A stretch of 64,000 nt of DNA from Acinetobacter oleivorans DR1 (GCF_000196795.1 NC_014259.1:620001-684000); one strand, 5' to 3'. Shown: positions 16,802-25,629, counted from the first letter of the stretch. Made by a program: numbers and translations. The notes: generated from the sequence alone by a model not told the origin.

Positions 16802-19207
16802 ATGACTCAACCTACTTCAAGATCAGGTTTAACGACTTTTACCGTAATTATTATTGGGTTATTAGCGTTATTCCTGTTAATTGGAGGTATTTGGCTCGCT
16901 ACATTAGGCGGTTCAATTTACTATATTATTACTGGTGTATTACTCCTAATTGTTGCATGGCAACTCTATAAGTGCGCATCTACTGCATTGTGGGTGTACG
17001 CTGCTTTAATGCTAGGTACCATTATTTGGGGTGTCTGGGAAGTTGGAACAGACTTCTGGGCGCTTGCACCTCGTTTAGATATTTTAGGTATTCTTGGTTT
17101 ATGGTTATTGGTTCCAGCCGTAACTCGTGGAATCAGCAACCTTGGATCAAGTAAAGTTGCCTTATCTTCAACTCTAGCAATTGCAATCTTGTTGATGGTC
17201 TATTCGATTTTCAACGATCCGCAAGAAATTAATGGTGAAATCAAGACACCTCAACCAGAAACTGCTCAAGCGGTACCAGGTGTAGCAGAGAGTGACTGGC
17301 CAGCGTATGGTCGTACTCAGGCAGGTGTACGTTATTCTCCGTTAAAACAGATTAATGATCAAAACGTAAAAGATTTGAAAGTTGCTTGGACTTTACGTAC
17401 TGGCGATCTTAAAACGGGTAATGATTCTGGCGAAACAACCAATCAGGTTACACCGATTAAAATCGGTAATAACATGTTTATCTGTACTGCTCACCAGCAA
17501 TTAATTTCAATTGATCCTGCGACAGGTAAAGAAAAATGGCGTTTTGATCCGAAGCTTAAAACGGATAAATCGTTCCAGCATTTAACTTGCCGTGGTGTGA
17601 TGTACTACGATGCAAACAACACAACTGAGTTTGCAACGAGTCTTCAAAGCAAGAAATCTGACTCTACACAATGTCCGCGTAAAGTCTTTGTTCCTGTGAA
17701 TGACGGCCGTTTAGTTGCGGTGAATGCTGAAACTGGTAAAGCATGTACTGACTTTGGTAAAAATGGTGAAGTGAACTTGCAAGAGTTTATGCCATATGCT
17801 TACCCAGGTGGCTACAACCCAACATCCCCTGGTATCGTGACTGGTTCAACAGTTGTTATTGCTGGTTCGGTAACCGATAACTACTCAAATAAAGAGCCGT
17901 CTGGTGTAATTCGTGGATACGATGTTAACACTGGTAAACTCCTTTGGGTATTTGATACTGGCGCAGCAGATCCAAATGCAATGCCGGGCGAAGGTACGAA
18001 TTTCGTTCATAACTCACCAAATGCGTGGGCTCCTTTAGCATACGATGCCAAACTTGATATCGTTTATGTTCCAACAGGTGTAGGTACTCCAGATATCTGG
18101 GGGGGCGACCGTACCGAGTTGAAAGAGCGTTATGCAAACTCGATGTTAGCGATTAATGCTTCAACTGGTAAATTAGTGTGGAACTTCCAGACAACCCACC
18201 ATGACTTATGGGATATGGACGTACCATCACAACCATCTTTAGCTGATATCAAAAACAAAGCTGGCCAAACTGTTCCTGCAATCTATGTATTGACTAAAAC
18301 AGGTAATGCCTTTGTTCTTGATCGTCGTAATGGTCAACCAATTGTTCCTGTAACTGAGAAACCAGTTCCACAAACAGTTAAACGTGGACCACAAACTAAA
18401 GGCGAGCATTATTCAAAAACTCAGCCATTCTCTGACTTGAACTTAGCTCCACAAGATAAATTGACTGATAAAGATATGTGGGGTGCCACTATGCTTGATC
18501 AGCTCATGTGTCGTGTATCTTTCAAACGTCTAAATTACGATGGTATTTATACTCCACCATCTGAAAACGGTACTTTAGTTTTCCCTGGTAACTTAGGTGT
18601 ATTTGAATGGGGCGGTATGTCAGTTAACCCTGACCGTCAGGTTGCTGTGATGAACCCGATTGGTTTGCCATTCGTCAGTCGTTTAATTCCTGCCGATCCA
18701 AACCGTGCACAAACTGCAAAAGGTGCGGGAACTGAGCAGGGCGTGCAACCGATGTACGGCGTACCTTATGGTGTTGAAATTAGTGCATTCTTATCTCCGC
18801 TTGGTTTACCTTGTAAACAACCAGCTTGGGGCTATGTAGCTGGCGTTGATTTGAAAACTCATGAAGTGGTATGGAAAAAACGTATTGGTACAATTCGTGA
18901 CAGCTTACCGAACTTGTTCCAGTTACCAGCTGTGAAAATTGGTGTGCCTGGTTTAGGTGGTTCAATTTCTACTGCCGGTAATGTCATGTTTGTTGGTGCA
19001 ACTCAAGATAATTATTTACGTGCGTTTAACGTTACTAATGGTAAGAAACTTTGGGAAGCGCGTTTACCAGCGGGTGGACAAGCAACACCAATGACTTATG
19101 AAATCAATGGTAAGCAATATGTTGTGATCATGGCTGGTGGTCATGGTTCATTTGGTACAAAAATGGGCGACTATTTAGTGGCCTATGCCTTACCAGATAA
19201 CAAATAA
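16802..19207 (+). CDS. gcd: Membrane-bound PQQ-dependent glucose dehydrogenase
   Basis: 801 residues, the length known for the Acinetobacter membrane enzyme. I chose the ATG at 16802 because AGAGGTGG lies 4 nt upstream; ATGs at 16778 and 16781 are in frame but lack one. The N-terminal ~140 residues form about five membrane spans, and the rest is an eight-bladed PQQ propeller facing the periplasm (DWPAYGRTQAGVRYSPL at its start, then TTHHDLWDMDVPSQPSL and KTGNAFVLDRRNG). It oxidises aldoses to lactones and passes electrons to ubiquinone. It follows oprB and ends in its own terminator. It requires the cofactor PQQ; no pqq biosynthesis genes lie in this window. Confidence 0.97.
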   Translation: MTQPTSRSGLTTFTVIIIGLLALFLLIGGIWLATLGGSIYYIITGVLLLIVAWQLYKCASTALWVYAALMLGTIIWGVWEVGTDFWALAPRLDILGILGLWLLVPAVTRGISNLGSSKVALSSTLAIAILLMVYSIFNDPQEINGEIKTPQPETAQAVPGVAESDWPAYGRTQAGVRYSPLKQINDQNVKDLKVAWTLRTGDLKTGNDSGETTNQVTPIKIGNNMFICTAHQQLISIDPATGKEKWRFDPKLKTDKSFQHLTCRGVMYYDANNTTEFATSLQSKKSDSTQCPRKVFVPVNDGRLVAVNAETGKACTDFGKNGEVNLQEFMPYAYPGGYNPTSPGIVTGSTVVIAGSVTDNYSNKEPSGVIRGYDVNTGKLLWVFDTGAADPNAMPGEGTNFVHNSPNAWAPLAYDAKLDIVYVPTGVGTPDIWGGDRTELKERYANSMLAINASTGKLVWNFQTTHHDLWDMDVPSQPSLADIKNKAGQTVPAIYVLTKTGNAFVLDRRNGQPIVPVTEKPVPQTVKRGPQTKGEHYSKTQPFSDLNLAPQDKLTDKDMWGATMLDQLMCRVSFKRLNYDGIYTPPSENGTLVFPGNLGVFEWGGMSVNPDRQVAVMNPIGLPFVSRLIPADPNRAQTAKGAGTEQGVQPMYGVPYGVEISAFLSPLGLPCKQPAWGYVAGVDLKTHEVVWKKRIGTIRDSLPNLFQLPAVKIGVPGLGGSISTAGNVMFVGATQDNYLRAFNVTNGKKLWEARLPAGGQATPMTYEINGKQYVVIMAGGHGSFGTKMGDYLVAYALPDNK

Positions 19208-19225
19208 AAAGCTTTTATAGAAAGG

Positions 19226-19249
19226 GCCTGGATTTATCCGGGCTTTTTT
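19226..19249 (+). terminator. Intrinsic terminator of gcd
   Basis: 8-bp stem GCCTGGAT/ATCCGGGC with one G-U pair and a 2-nt centre, followed by a T run. Confidence 0.82.
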
Positions 19250-19271
19250 ATGTCGATTTATATTAAAGCTT

Positions 19272-19317
19272 ATCAATAAAACCGTTATTAAATATGCAAA
19301 AAAAGCATTTTATTGAT
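19272..19317. promoter_or_regulatory. Inverted repeat upstream of the sulfite reductase gene
   Basis: ATCAATAAAA (19272-19281) and TTTTATTGAT (19308-19317) are perfect 10-bp inverted copies, about 56 bp before the start codon. This may be an operator or a leader stem; I cannot link it to a known site. Confidence 0.4.
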
Positions 19318-19372
19318 GAATGAAAGCTCGCTATGCTATCCGCCTTAATAATGAATCTACTAGCCATACGCC

Positions 19373-21016
19373 ATGTATTTATATACCGATTTCGACCAGC
19401 AGCTGGTTAATGAACGAGTTGCTCAGTTCCGCGATCAGACTGAACGCTATTTAGCTGGCAAACTTTCTGAAGATGAATATCGTCCGTTACGTTTGCAAAA
19501 TGGTTTATATGTGCAACGCTATGCGCCTATGCTGCGTATTGCTGTGCCGTATGGCTTAATGAATTCTAAGCAATTACGTAAAGTTGCTGAAGTTTCAACT
19601 GCTTATGACCGTGGTTATGCACACGTATCTACACGTCAAAACATCCAGTTGAACTGGCCTGCACTTGAAGATGTGCCAGATATTTTGGCTGAACTTGCAA
19701 CTGTACAAATGCATGCTATTCAAACCAGTGGTAACTGTATTCGTAACACAACAACTGACCAATATGCAGGTGTAGTTGCTGGTGAAATTGCAGACCCACG
19801 TCCAACATGTGAATTGATTCGTCAGTGGAGTACATTCCACCCAGAATTTGCATTCTTGCCACGTAAGTTCAAAATCGCAGTTTCTGCGCTTGAAGAAAAA
19901 GATCGTGCGGCAACTGCATTCCACGATATTGGTGTTTACATCGTGCGTAATGAAGCGGGTGAAATCGGCTATAAAATTATGGCTGGTGGTGGTTTAGGCC
20001 GTACTCCAATCATTGGTAGCGTTATTCGTGAGTTTTTACCGCGTGAAGATTTAATTGCTTATTTAGAAGCGGTTCTACGTGTTTATAACTTGCATGGCCG
20101 TCGTGATAACAAATATAAAGCACGTATCAAAATTCTTGTTAAAGCATTAACTCCTGAAGTGTTTGCACAGAAAGTTGAAGCTGAATTTGAACATACACGT
20201 GAATCATTAAGAATTCAGCCAGAAATCTTGAAAAAATTGGATGAAGAGTTCATTCCATTTGACTATCAAGATTTGGCAGATGAAGACTTCACTGCTTTAT
20301 TTGCTGAGCATCCAAAATTCAAGCAATGGTTCAATATCAACACGCATGCGCATAAAGTGAAGGGCTATCGTATTGTTACGATTTCTCTAAAACGTGCAGG
20401 TATTGCACCGGGTGATATAACCACCGAAGAAATGAACTTTATTGCAGACCTTGCTGATAAATATACTTTCGGTGAACTTCGCACAACTCATGAACAAAAC
20501 ATTGCTTTGGCAGATGTGCCTCAAAAAGATTTGTTCGATGTATGGCAAGCGCTTGAGCAACAAAATATGGCACGTGCACATATTGGTTTTATTACCGATA
20601 TTATTAGTTGCCCGGGCGGTGATTTCTGTTCACTTGCAAATGCGAAATCAATTCCAATTGCTGAAGCAATTACACGTCGTTTTGATGACTTAGATAAAGT
20701 TTATGATCTTGGTCATTTAGATCTAAATATTTCTGGTTGTATGAATGCTTGTGGTCATCACCACGTAGGTAACATCGGTATTTTAGGTGTAGATAAGAAA
20801 GGCGCTGAATTCTACCAAATTACATTAGGTGGTAATTCTGACCATGATGCATCAATCGGTGACATCTTAGGACCATCATTTGCAGCAGATGCTGTGCCTG
20901 ATGTAATTGAGGAAGTATTAAATACTTATCTTGATTTGCGTACTGAAGGTGAGCGTTTTGTTGATACATATCGCCGTGTAGGAATTCAACCATTTAAGGA
21001 GCGTGCATATGCTTAA
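19373..21016 (+). CDS. cysI: Sulfite reductase hemoprotein (CysI-type, nitrite/sulfite reductase family)
   Basis: 547 residues. It reduces sulfite to sulfide for cysteine synthesis using a siroheme and a coupled 4Fe-4S cluster. The two cluster motifs are intact: C413-x5-C419 (SCPGGDFC) and C456-x3-C460 (GCMNACGHHHVG). The N-terminal siroheme-binding parts include YAHVSTRQNIQLNW and TSGNCIRNTTTD. The start MYLYTDFDQ matches the family start I recall from Pseudomonas, and a stop codon lies four codons upstream, yet no Shine-Dalgarno precedes this ATG. The stop overlaps the next gene by 8 nt. No flavoprotein CysJ gene is present, so the electron donor must be encoded elsewhere. Confidence 0.93.
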   Translation: MYLYTDFDQQLVNERVAQFRDQTERYLAGKLSEDEYRPLRLQNGLYVQRYAPMLRIAVPYGLMNSKQLRKVAEVSTAYDRGYAHVSTRQNIQLNWPALEDVPDILAELATVQMHAIQTSGNCIRNTTTDQYAGVVAGEIADPRPTCELIRQWSTFHPEFAFLPRKFKIAVSALEEKDRAATAFHDIGVYIVRNEAGEIGYKIMAGGGLGRTPIIGSVIREFLPREDLIAYLEAVLRVYNLHGRRDNKYKARIKILVKALTPEVFAQKVEAEFEHTRESLRIQPEILKKLDEEFIPFDYQDLADEDFTALFAEHPKFKQWFNINTHAHKVKGYRIVTISLKRAGIAPGDITTEEMNFIADLADKYTFGELRTTHEQNIALADVPQKDLFDVWQALEQQNMARAHIGFITDIISCPGGDFCSLANAKSIPIAEAITRRFDDLDKVYDLGHLDLNISGCMNACGHHHVGNIGILGVDKKGAEFYQITLGGNSDHDASIGDILGPSFAADAVPDVIEEVLNTYLDLRTEGERFVDTYRRVGIQPFKERAYA

Positions 21017-21497
21017 TACAGCTCTACCAGTGCTTTATAAAGATGGCACGATTGCAGATAATACTTATCAAATCATTGCTGAAGATGGTGTAGTTCCTCA
21101 AGGTGATGTTGTGGTAACAACAGCTCAACTAGACCAATTAGCTAATGTTCAAGGCAAAAAAGCTTTGTATGTAACTGTGAATGATTCACCTGAAGATCAT
21201 ACATTTCCATTAAATGAACTTGATGCAATCTTTATTGAATTTGCTGGCTTTGGTGATGGGCGTGGTTACTCATTTGCTGCACTATTACGTCGCCAAGGTT
21301 TCCAAGGTGAACTGCGAGCAATAGGTGATGTGTTTAAGGATGTTTTAAACTACTTAAAGCGTTCTGGTTTTGATAGCTTTGTCGTAAAAGAAGGCAAAGA
21401 CGTACAAGAAGCTGCGGCAGGTTTGCAAGACTTTACCAATCCATATCAAGCTTCAACTGGTGTGCCAGAAGCGAGTTATCAAACAGGTGCTCAATAA
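21009..21497 (+). CDS. DUF934 protein, sulfite-reductase partner
   Basis: 162 residues from the ATG at 21009, which lies 7 nt after AAGGAG and overlaps the end of the sulfite reductase gene by 8 nt. A GTG at 21003 is possible but too close to that site. The family core is present: DAIFIEFAGFGDGRGYSFAALLRRQGFQGELRAIGDVFKDVLNYLKRSGFD. DUF934 genes nearly always follow this type of cysI in proteobacteria and are thought to help assimilatory sulfite reduction, though the biochemical role is not settled. Translational coupling here suggests a stoichiometric partner. Confidence 0.9.
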   Translation: MLNTALPVLYKDGTIADNTYQIIAEDGVVPQGDVVVTTAQLDQLANVQGKKALYVTVNDSPEDHTFPLNELDAIFIEFAGFGDGRGYSFAALLRRQGFQGELRAIGDVFKDVLNYLKRSGFDSFVVKEGKDVQEAAAGLQDFTNPYQASTGVPEASYQTGAQ

Positions 21498-21507
21498 ATC
21501 CTGAAAT

Positions 21508-21536
21508 AAAAAATCCCGCAACTTGCGGGATTTTTT
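21508..21536. terminator. Bidirectional intrinsic terminator
   Basis: AAAAAATCCCGCA/TGCGGGATTTTTT with a 3-nt loop. It serves the cysI operon on + and can also stop the VOC gene on -. Confidence 0.93.
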
Positions 21537-21546
21537 ATATTGAAAA

Positions 21547-21990
21547 TTATGTATCAAGTTGGCAGTTAACCATCCACTTTATACCAAATTGATCGGTAAA
21601 CGCTCCGTATAATGCACCCCAGAACGTTTTTTCTAGAGGCATTTCAATTTGACCGTTAACAGACAACGCATCAAAAAGTTGTTTAGCTTTTTCTTGCTCG
21701 TCCTTTTCAAGATTAATTGCGATGTAGTGATTATTGCCTTGGGTAAAAACACTGTTAGGCGCACAGAATTGATCATTTGTATCTGATGCCATAAGTACAG
21801 TGTATTCATTGATAGGTAGAGAAACGTGAAGAACCAGATTTTTGTTCGCTTCAGATAATGTCACACCTTCTGATGGTGGCATATCACCATAGCGACTCAA
21901 CATGGCGAACTCGCCACCAAAAACTGATTTATAAAAATTAAAGGCTTGCTCTGCCTGACCTTGGAAATTGAGGTAGTGATTGAGTTGCAT
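21547..21990 (-). CDS. VOC / PhnB-like glyoxalase-fold protein
   Basis: 147 residues: MQLNHYLNFQGQAEQAFNFYKSVFGGEFAML is the standard start of PhnB-like VOC proteins (YjdN group). A second beta-alpha-beta unit ends with PLEKTFWGALYGAFTDQFGIKWMVN. These proteins form small dimeric barrels; despite older names (3-demethylubiquinone methyltransferase), no methyltransferase motif is present and the substrate is unknown. The gene is monocistronic and convergent with the cysI operon. Confidence 0.88.
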   Translation of the reverse strand: MQLNHYLNFQGQAEQAFNFYKSVFGGEFAMLSRYGDMPPSEGVTLSEANKNLVLHVSLPINEYTVLMASDTNDQFCAPNSVFTQGNNHYIAINLEKDEQEKAKQLFDALSVNGQIEMPLEKTFWGALYGAFTDQFGIKWMVNCQLDT

Positions 21991-22076
21991 TGTTATTGTC
22001 CATTGTTGTTTTCGTTTAAAAGAATAAGTTAAAACTTAAAAGTGATTTTGTGGGTCATTTTTTGTAGTTTTTTCAT

Positions 22077-22104
22077 AAAAAAATCCCACCGAAGTGGGAT
22101 TTTA
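22077..22104 (-). terminator. Intrinsic terminator of the acetyl-CoA acetyltransferase gene
   Basis: TCCCAC/GTGGGA stem closed by a 4-nt loop (TTCG on the minus strand) with a long T run on that strand, 17 nt after the stop at 22121. Confidence 0.88.
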
Positions 22105-22120
22105 AAATAGTTAATTTTAA

Positions 22121-23296
22121 TTAAATAAGTTCAATCGCAACGGCTGTTGCTTCACCACCGCCAATACAAAGTGCTGCAACACCTTTTTTACCGCCAGTAC
22201 GTTTTAGTGCATGAATCAGCGTAAGAATAATACGAGAACCTGTAGAACCTACTGGATGACCTAATGCACAAGCACCACCATTAATATTGACTTTTTCAGC
22301 ATCAAGTTTGAAATCATCAATTGGGCACATGGTAACCATGGCAAAAGCCTCGTTAATTTCCCACAGGTCAACATCTTGCGCATTCCAACCCGCTTTTTTA
22401 AGAACTTTTTCAATAGCGCCAACAGGAGCAATTGTAAATTCTGAAGGATGCTGAGAGTTTGAAGCTGTTGCAATAATTTTTGCCAGTGGCTGTAAACCAC
22501 GTTGAGTAGCAACCTCACTTGAGGTTAATACTAATGCAGATGCGCCATCGGAAATAGAGCTTGCGTTTGCTGCGGTAATTGTACCGTCTTTTGCAAAAGC
22601 TGGTTTAAGTGAAGGAATTTTGTCGATCTTTGCATTTAAAGGTTGTTCATCTTGATCAACAATGACATCACCTTTGCGACTAGGCACGGTAACCGAAACT
22701 ATTTCATCTTTGAAATAACCTTCGTTAATTGCTGTTTGAGCACGTTTCAAAGAGCGGATTGCAAAGTCATCCATTTGCTCGCGTGTATAGCCACGAGTAT
22801 TTGCCATATCTTGAGCAAAAGAACCCATTAGACGACCAGTTTCAGCATCTTCAAGTCCATCAAGAAACATGTGATCCTTAATTTCACCATGGCCCATACG
22901 ATAGCCGGCACGTGCTTTTGGTAAAACATAAGGTGCATTTGTCATAGACTCCATGCCGCCGGCAACAACAATTTCAGCACTGCCTGCTTTAATCATGTCG
23001 GTTGCTTGCATCACGGCTTTCATACCAGAGCCACAAAGCTTATTAATCGTCACAGCACCTGTGGAATCAGGTAAGCCAGCTTTGCGCATTGCTTGACGAG
23101 CAGGACCTTGTTTTAAGCCAGCAGGAAGAACACAACCCATAATGACTTCTTCGACATCAGTAGGTTGTAAACCTGCTCGTGCGATTGCTTCTTTAATCGT
23201 TACAGCACCTAATTCAGGCGCTGTAAGTCCTGATAGTGATCCTTGAAAACCACCCATGGCAGTACGAGCACCATTAACAATTACGATATCAGTCAT
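22121..23296 (-). CDS. Acetyl-CoA acetyltransferase (thiolase II, AtoB/PhaA type)
   Basis: 391 residues. The catalytic set is complete: C88 in NKLCGSGMKAV, the His of GGACALGHPVGSTG and the C-terminal cysteine in CIGGGEATA. FIMGCV-like VIMGCVLPAG and MESMTNAPYVLPKAR are typical of biosynthetic/short-chain thiolases that condense or cleave acetoacetyl-CoA. It stands alone with its own terminator, unlike the second thiolase at 11523-12728, and no acetoacetyl-CoA transferase or phaB/phaC lies nearby to decide the pathway. Upstream TTACAAC-type bases give an adequate GGAG ribosome site before the ATG at 23296. Confidence 0.93.
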   Translation of the reverse strand: MTDIVIVNGARTAMGGFQGSLSGLTAPELGAVTIKEAIARAGLQPTDVEEVIMGCVLPAGLKQGPARQAMRKAGLPDSTGAVTINKLCGSGMKAVMQATDMIKAGSAEIVVAGGMESMTNAPYVLPKARAGYRMGHGEIKDHMFLDGLEDAETGRLMGSFAQDMANTRGYTREQMDDFAIRSLKRAQTAINEGYFKDEIVSVTVPSRKGDVIVDQDEQPLNAKIDKIPSLKPAFAKDGTITAANASSISDGASALVLTSSEVATQRGLQPLAKIIATASNSQHPSEFTIAPVGAIEKVLKKAGWNAQDVDLWEINEAFAMVTMCPIDDFKLDAEKVNINGGACALGHPVGSTGSRIILTLIHALKRTGGKKGVAALCIGGGEATAVAIELI

Positions 23297-23404
23297 TGTT
23301 GTAATCTCCGATTGTTCTTTATCTCAAATTAAGAAAACATTAAAACTTAAGCAGTATATTGCAAAATGGGGGATGGCTTGGATTCTGTATTAGACTGTAG
23401 AGTT

Positions 23405-23920
23405 CTAACAATTTTGAAGTTCTTCTAAGCGTACATGCCCCATTTTGCTAAGAACTAATTTAAAATTTTTAAGCTGATTATAAGAACAATAAGTAAAACT
23501 GCCGTTAGACTCACGTGGAAGTCCGGTATCTCCCTGAAATACGATACTATTTAATTTTTTGCCGAATTTTTGAAATTTCAAAGAACCATAATGATGATTA
23601 AGTTCAATATTGGTTAATATTTCTTCGTCGCTTTCTCTTTGTAGATTATGATTTGTGTCTACAAAGCTTATAAGCCTTGTATGCCAATTACTATTACATA
23701 TAGACAAATCAACACTTGGGCAAAGTACGACACTCTTATGTCGTAGAATTGCGTCGTATTTAGCTTTTTGTATATGAATTGTGAGTAGTTGAGGCGTGTT
23801 TTTTAATTCCATTGAAGCCATAAATTGGTGGTATAAAGGAAGGGCTAGGGTGAACATAATCATAAGAATTGCGAGCGTTATAGTGAGTTCCATCAATGTG
23901 AAACCAGGAGATTTAAACAT
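23405..23920 (-). CDS. FimT/GspH-type pseudopilin
   Basis: 171 residues. MFKSPG is a short prepilin leader cut by PilD before the phenylalanine, giving FTLMELTITLAILMIMFTLALPLYHQF: the class III signal with Glu at +5 and a hydrophobic first helix. The remaining ~140 residues are GspH/FimT-like (KAKYDAILRHKSVVLCPS, later GDTGLPRESNGSFTYC and ending LSKMGHVRLEE). Minor pseudopilins of this type prime type IV pilus assembly, and FimT-type members have been linked to DNA uptake. Here the gene is alone, with no pilV, pilW or pilY1 genes next to it. Confidence 0.9.
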   Translation of the reverse strand: MFKSPGFTLMELTITLAILMIMFTLALPLYHQFMASMELKNTPQLLTIHIQKAKYDAILRHKSVVLCPSVDLSICNSNWHTRLISFVDTNHNLQRESDEEILTNIELNHHYGSLKFQKFGKKLNSIVFQGDTGLPRESNGSFTYCSYNQLKNFKLVLSKMGHVRLEELQNC

Positions 23921-24299
23921 TAAAATTCCTTAATATATAAAGAAATATTTTGATTTTATGCGTTCTATCAATGATTTATATGACTTTTTATAATGAGGAA
24001 ACACAAAATTAAATAAAGGTTATCAGGACGCTAGAATACTGGTAAAATCACCCTAAGCGAAAGAAAGAAGTTGTTCATATTTGCTAGTTGAGTAAAAAAT
24101 TACCGAATTACAACGGAAATTGTAAGTAATTTTGTCAATAATTTACTTGATTAAAATTATCAAGCACTTGGAAAGTCTATCAAGTGTTTGTATGATTCAA
24201 ATGTGAATAGCTTAAAAATAATACTGGGGTGAAAATATCTCAGGGGCCAATAAATTTAGGCTGAGCTTGAACAACAATTGTTATCTCTGGAGGATATCC
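23921..24299. other. Divergent intergenic region upstream of ompA
   Basis: 379 bases with no ORF of note. It holds the ompA promoter and a 5' UTR of roughly 95 nt. Short inverted repeats, CTTGAT/ATCAAG (about 24146-24164) and CACTTG/CAAGTG (24165-24186), surround the -35 region and might bind a regulator. CTCAG/CTGAG in the leader (about 24239-24265) could form a small hairpin ahead of the strong ribosome site. Confidence 0.6.
24168..24196 (+). promoter_or_regulatory. Probable ompA promoter
   Basis: TTGGAA at 24168-24173, an exact 17-bp spacer and TATGAT at 24191-24196. This predicts a start near 24203. Confidence 0.6.
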
Positions 24300-25343
24300 A
24301 TGAAATTGAGTCGTATTGCACTTGCTATGCTTGTCGCTGCACCTTTAGCTGCTGCTAATGCTGGCGTAACTGTTACCCCTTTATTGGTAGGTTATACTTG
24401 GCAGGATAGTGACCACAACAACGATAAATTAACTAGTCATGCTGAATTACAAGATGATTTATTCGTTGGTGCTGCACTAGGTGTTGAATTAACTCCTTGG
24501 TTAGGTTTCGAAGCTGAATATAACCAAGTTAAAGGTGATCTTGATGGTACTGGCGTAGCTGGTGCTGAATATAAACAAAAAACTGTTGCTGGTAACTTCT
24601 ACGCAACTTCAGATTTGATTACTAAGAACTACGACAGCAAATTTAAGCCGTACGTATTATTAGGTGCTGGTCAAACTAAAACTGAGTTTGATGGTATCTA
24701 TGAAGACAAGAAAGATACAATCGGTAATGCTGGTGTAGGTGCTTTCTATCGTTTGAATGATGCATTATCACTTCGTACTGAAGCTCGTGGTACTTATGAT
24801 TTTGATGAGAAATACTGGCGTTATACAGCTCTTGCTGGTTTAAACGTAGTTCTTGGTGGTCACTTGAAGCCTGCTGCTCCAGTAGTAGAAGTTGCTCCAG
24901 TTGAACCAACTCCAGTTGCTCCACAACCACAAGAGTTAACTGAAGACCTTAACATGGAACTTCGTGTGTTCTTTGATACTAACAAGTCAAACATCAAAGA
25001 CCAATACAAGCCAGAAATCGCTAAAGTTGCTGAGAAGTTAACTGAATACCCTAACGCTACTGCACGTATCGAAGGTCACACAGATAACACTGGTCCACGT
25101 AAGTTAAACGAACGTTTATCTTTAGCTCGTGCTAACTCTGTTAAATCAGCTCTTGTAAACGAATACAACGTTGATGCATCTCGTTTGTCTACTCAAGGTT
25201 TCGCTTGGGATCAACCGATTGCTGACAACAAAACTAAAGAAGGTCGTGCTATGAACCGTCGTGTATTCGCGACAATCACTGGTAGCCGTACTGTAGTTGT
25301 TCAACCTGGTCAAGAAGCGGCAGCTCCTGCAGCAGCTCAATAA
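24300..25343 (+). CDS. ompA: Outer membrane protein OmpA
   Basis: 347 residues. GGAGG lies 7 nt before the ATG at 24300. The signal peptide MKLSRIALAMLVAAPLAAANA is followed by an eight-stranded beta barrel to about residue 185. A Pro/Val/Ala/Glu hinge (PTPVAPQPQE) then leads into an OmpA-C domain that binds peptidoglycan diaminopimelate through D262 (GHTDNTG) and R277 (LSLAR). It is the major slow porin and adhesin of Acinetobacter. From memory the A. baumannii protein has 356 residues with D271 and R286, so this one is nine residues shorter, all before the hinge, where surface loops differ. High expression is suggested by the promoter, ribosome site and terminator. Confidence 0.98.
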   Translation: MKLSRIALAMLVAAPLAAANAGVTVTPLLVGYTWQDSDHNNDKLTSHAELQDDLFVGAALGVELTPWLGFEAEYNQVKGDLDGTGVAGAEYKQKTVAGNFYATSDLITKNYDSKFKPYVLLGAGQTKTEFDGIYEDKKDTIGNAGVGAFYRLNDALSLRTEARGTYDFDEKYWRYTALAGLNVVLGGHLKPAAPVVEVAPVEPTPVAPQPQELTEDLNMELRVFFDTNKSNIKDQYKPEIAKVAEKLTEYPNATARIEGHTDNTGPRKLNERLSLARANSVKSALVNEYNVDASRLSTQGFAWDQPIADNKTKEGRAMNRRVFATITGSRTVVVQPGQEAAAPAAAQ

Positions 25344-25362
25344 TTTGAGTTCTTGAACAGTA

Positions 25363-25392
25363 AAAAAGCGACTCGTTAGAGTCGCTTTTTTT
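25363..25392. terminator. Bidirectional intrinsic terminator between ompA and the rtcB operon
   Basis: GCGACTC/GAGTCGC with a GTTA loop, flanked by six A and seven T, so it works for ompA on + and for the convergent rtcB operon on -. Confidence 0.92.
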
Positions 25393-25467
25393 ATTGCGAT
25401 TTTTAAAATATTTAGTCATTTCTATGTCTCCTTAATAATAATTACTTTCGATCTTGGTCTAAATTAT

Positions 25468-25626
25468 TTACCAATCACCTTTTCTCAATTGCTGTTTAGC
25501 ATCTTGTCTATCTCTACGATGTTGAGCACGAGGTTTCTCCGTTTCATGCATTCCACCTTTATGAAGTAAAGGGGAAAGCGCCACTTGATTACGGACTTTG
25601 ATTTTTGACATTTCTTTAATTTTCAT
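25468..25626 (-). CDS. 52-residue basic protein following rtcB
   Basis: A short gene beginning ATG at 25626, 3 nt after the rtcB stop, with AAAGG 8 nt upstream overlapping the end of rtcB. The product is MKIKEMSKIKVRNQVALSPL at its start and ends KQQLRKGDW. It is strongly basic (Lys, Arg, His), has no cysteine and no hydrophobic segment, and looks like a small nucleic-acid or ribosome-associated protein by composition only. The tight coupling to rtcB argues it is translated. I recall similar short proteins in other Acinetobacter genomes but know no function. Confidence 0.75.
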   Translation of the reverse strand: MKIKEMSKIKVRNQVALSPLLHKGGMHETEKPRAQHRRDRQDAKQQLRKGDW

Positions 25627-25629
25627 ATT

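Noticed and set aside
21547..21990. Ubiquinone methyltransferase
   Set aside because: There is no SAM-binding motif; the VOC fold signature is clear.
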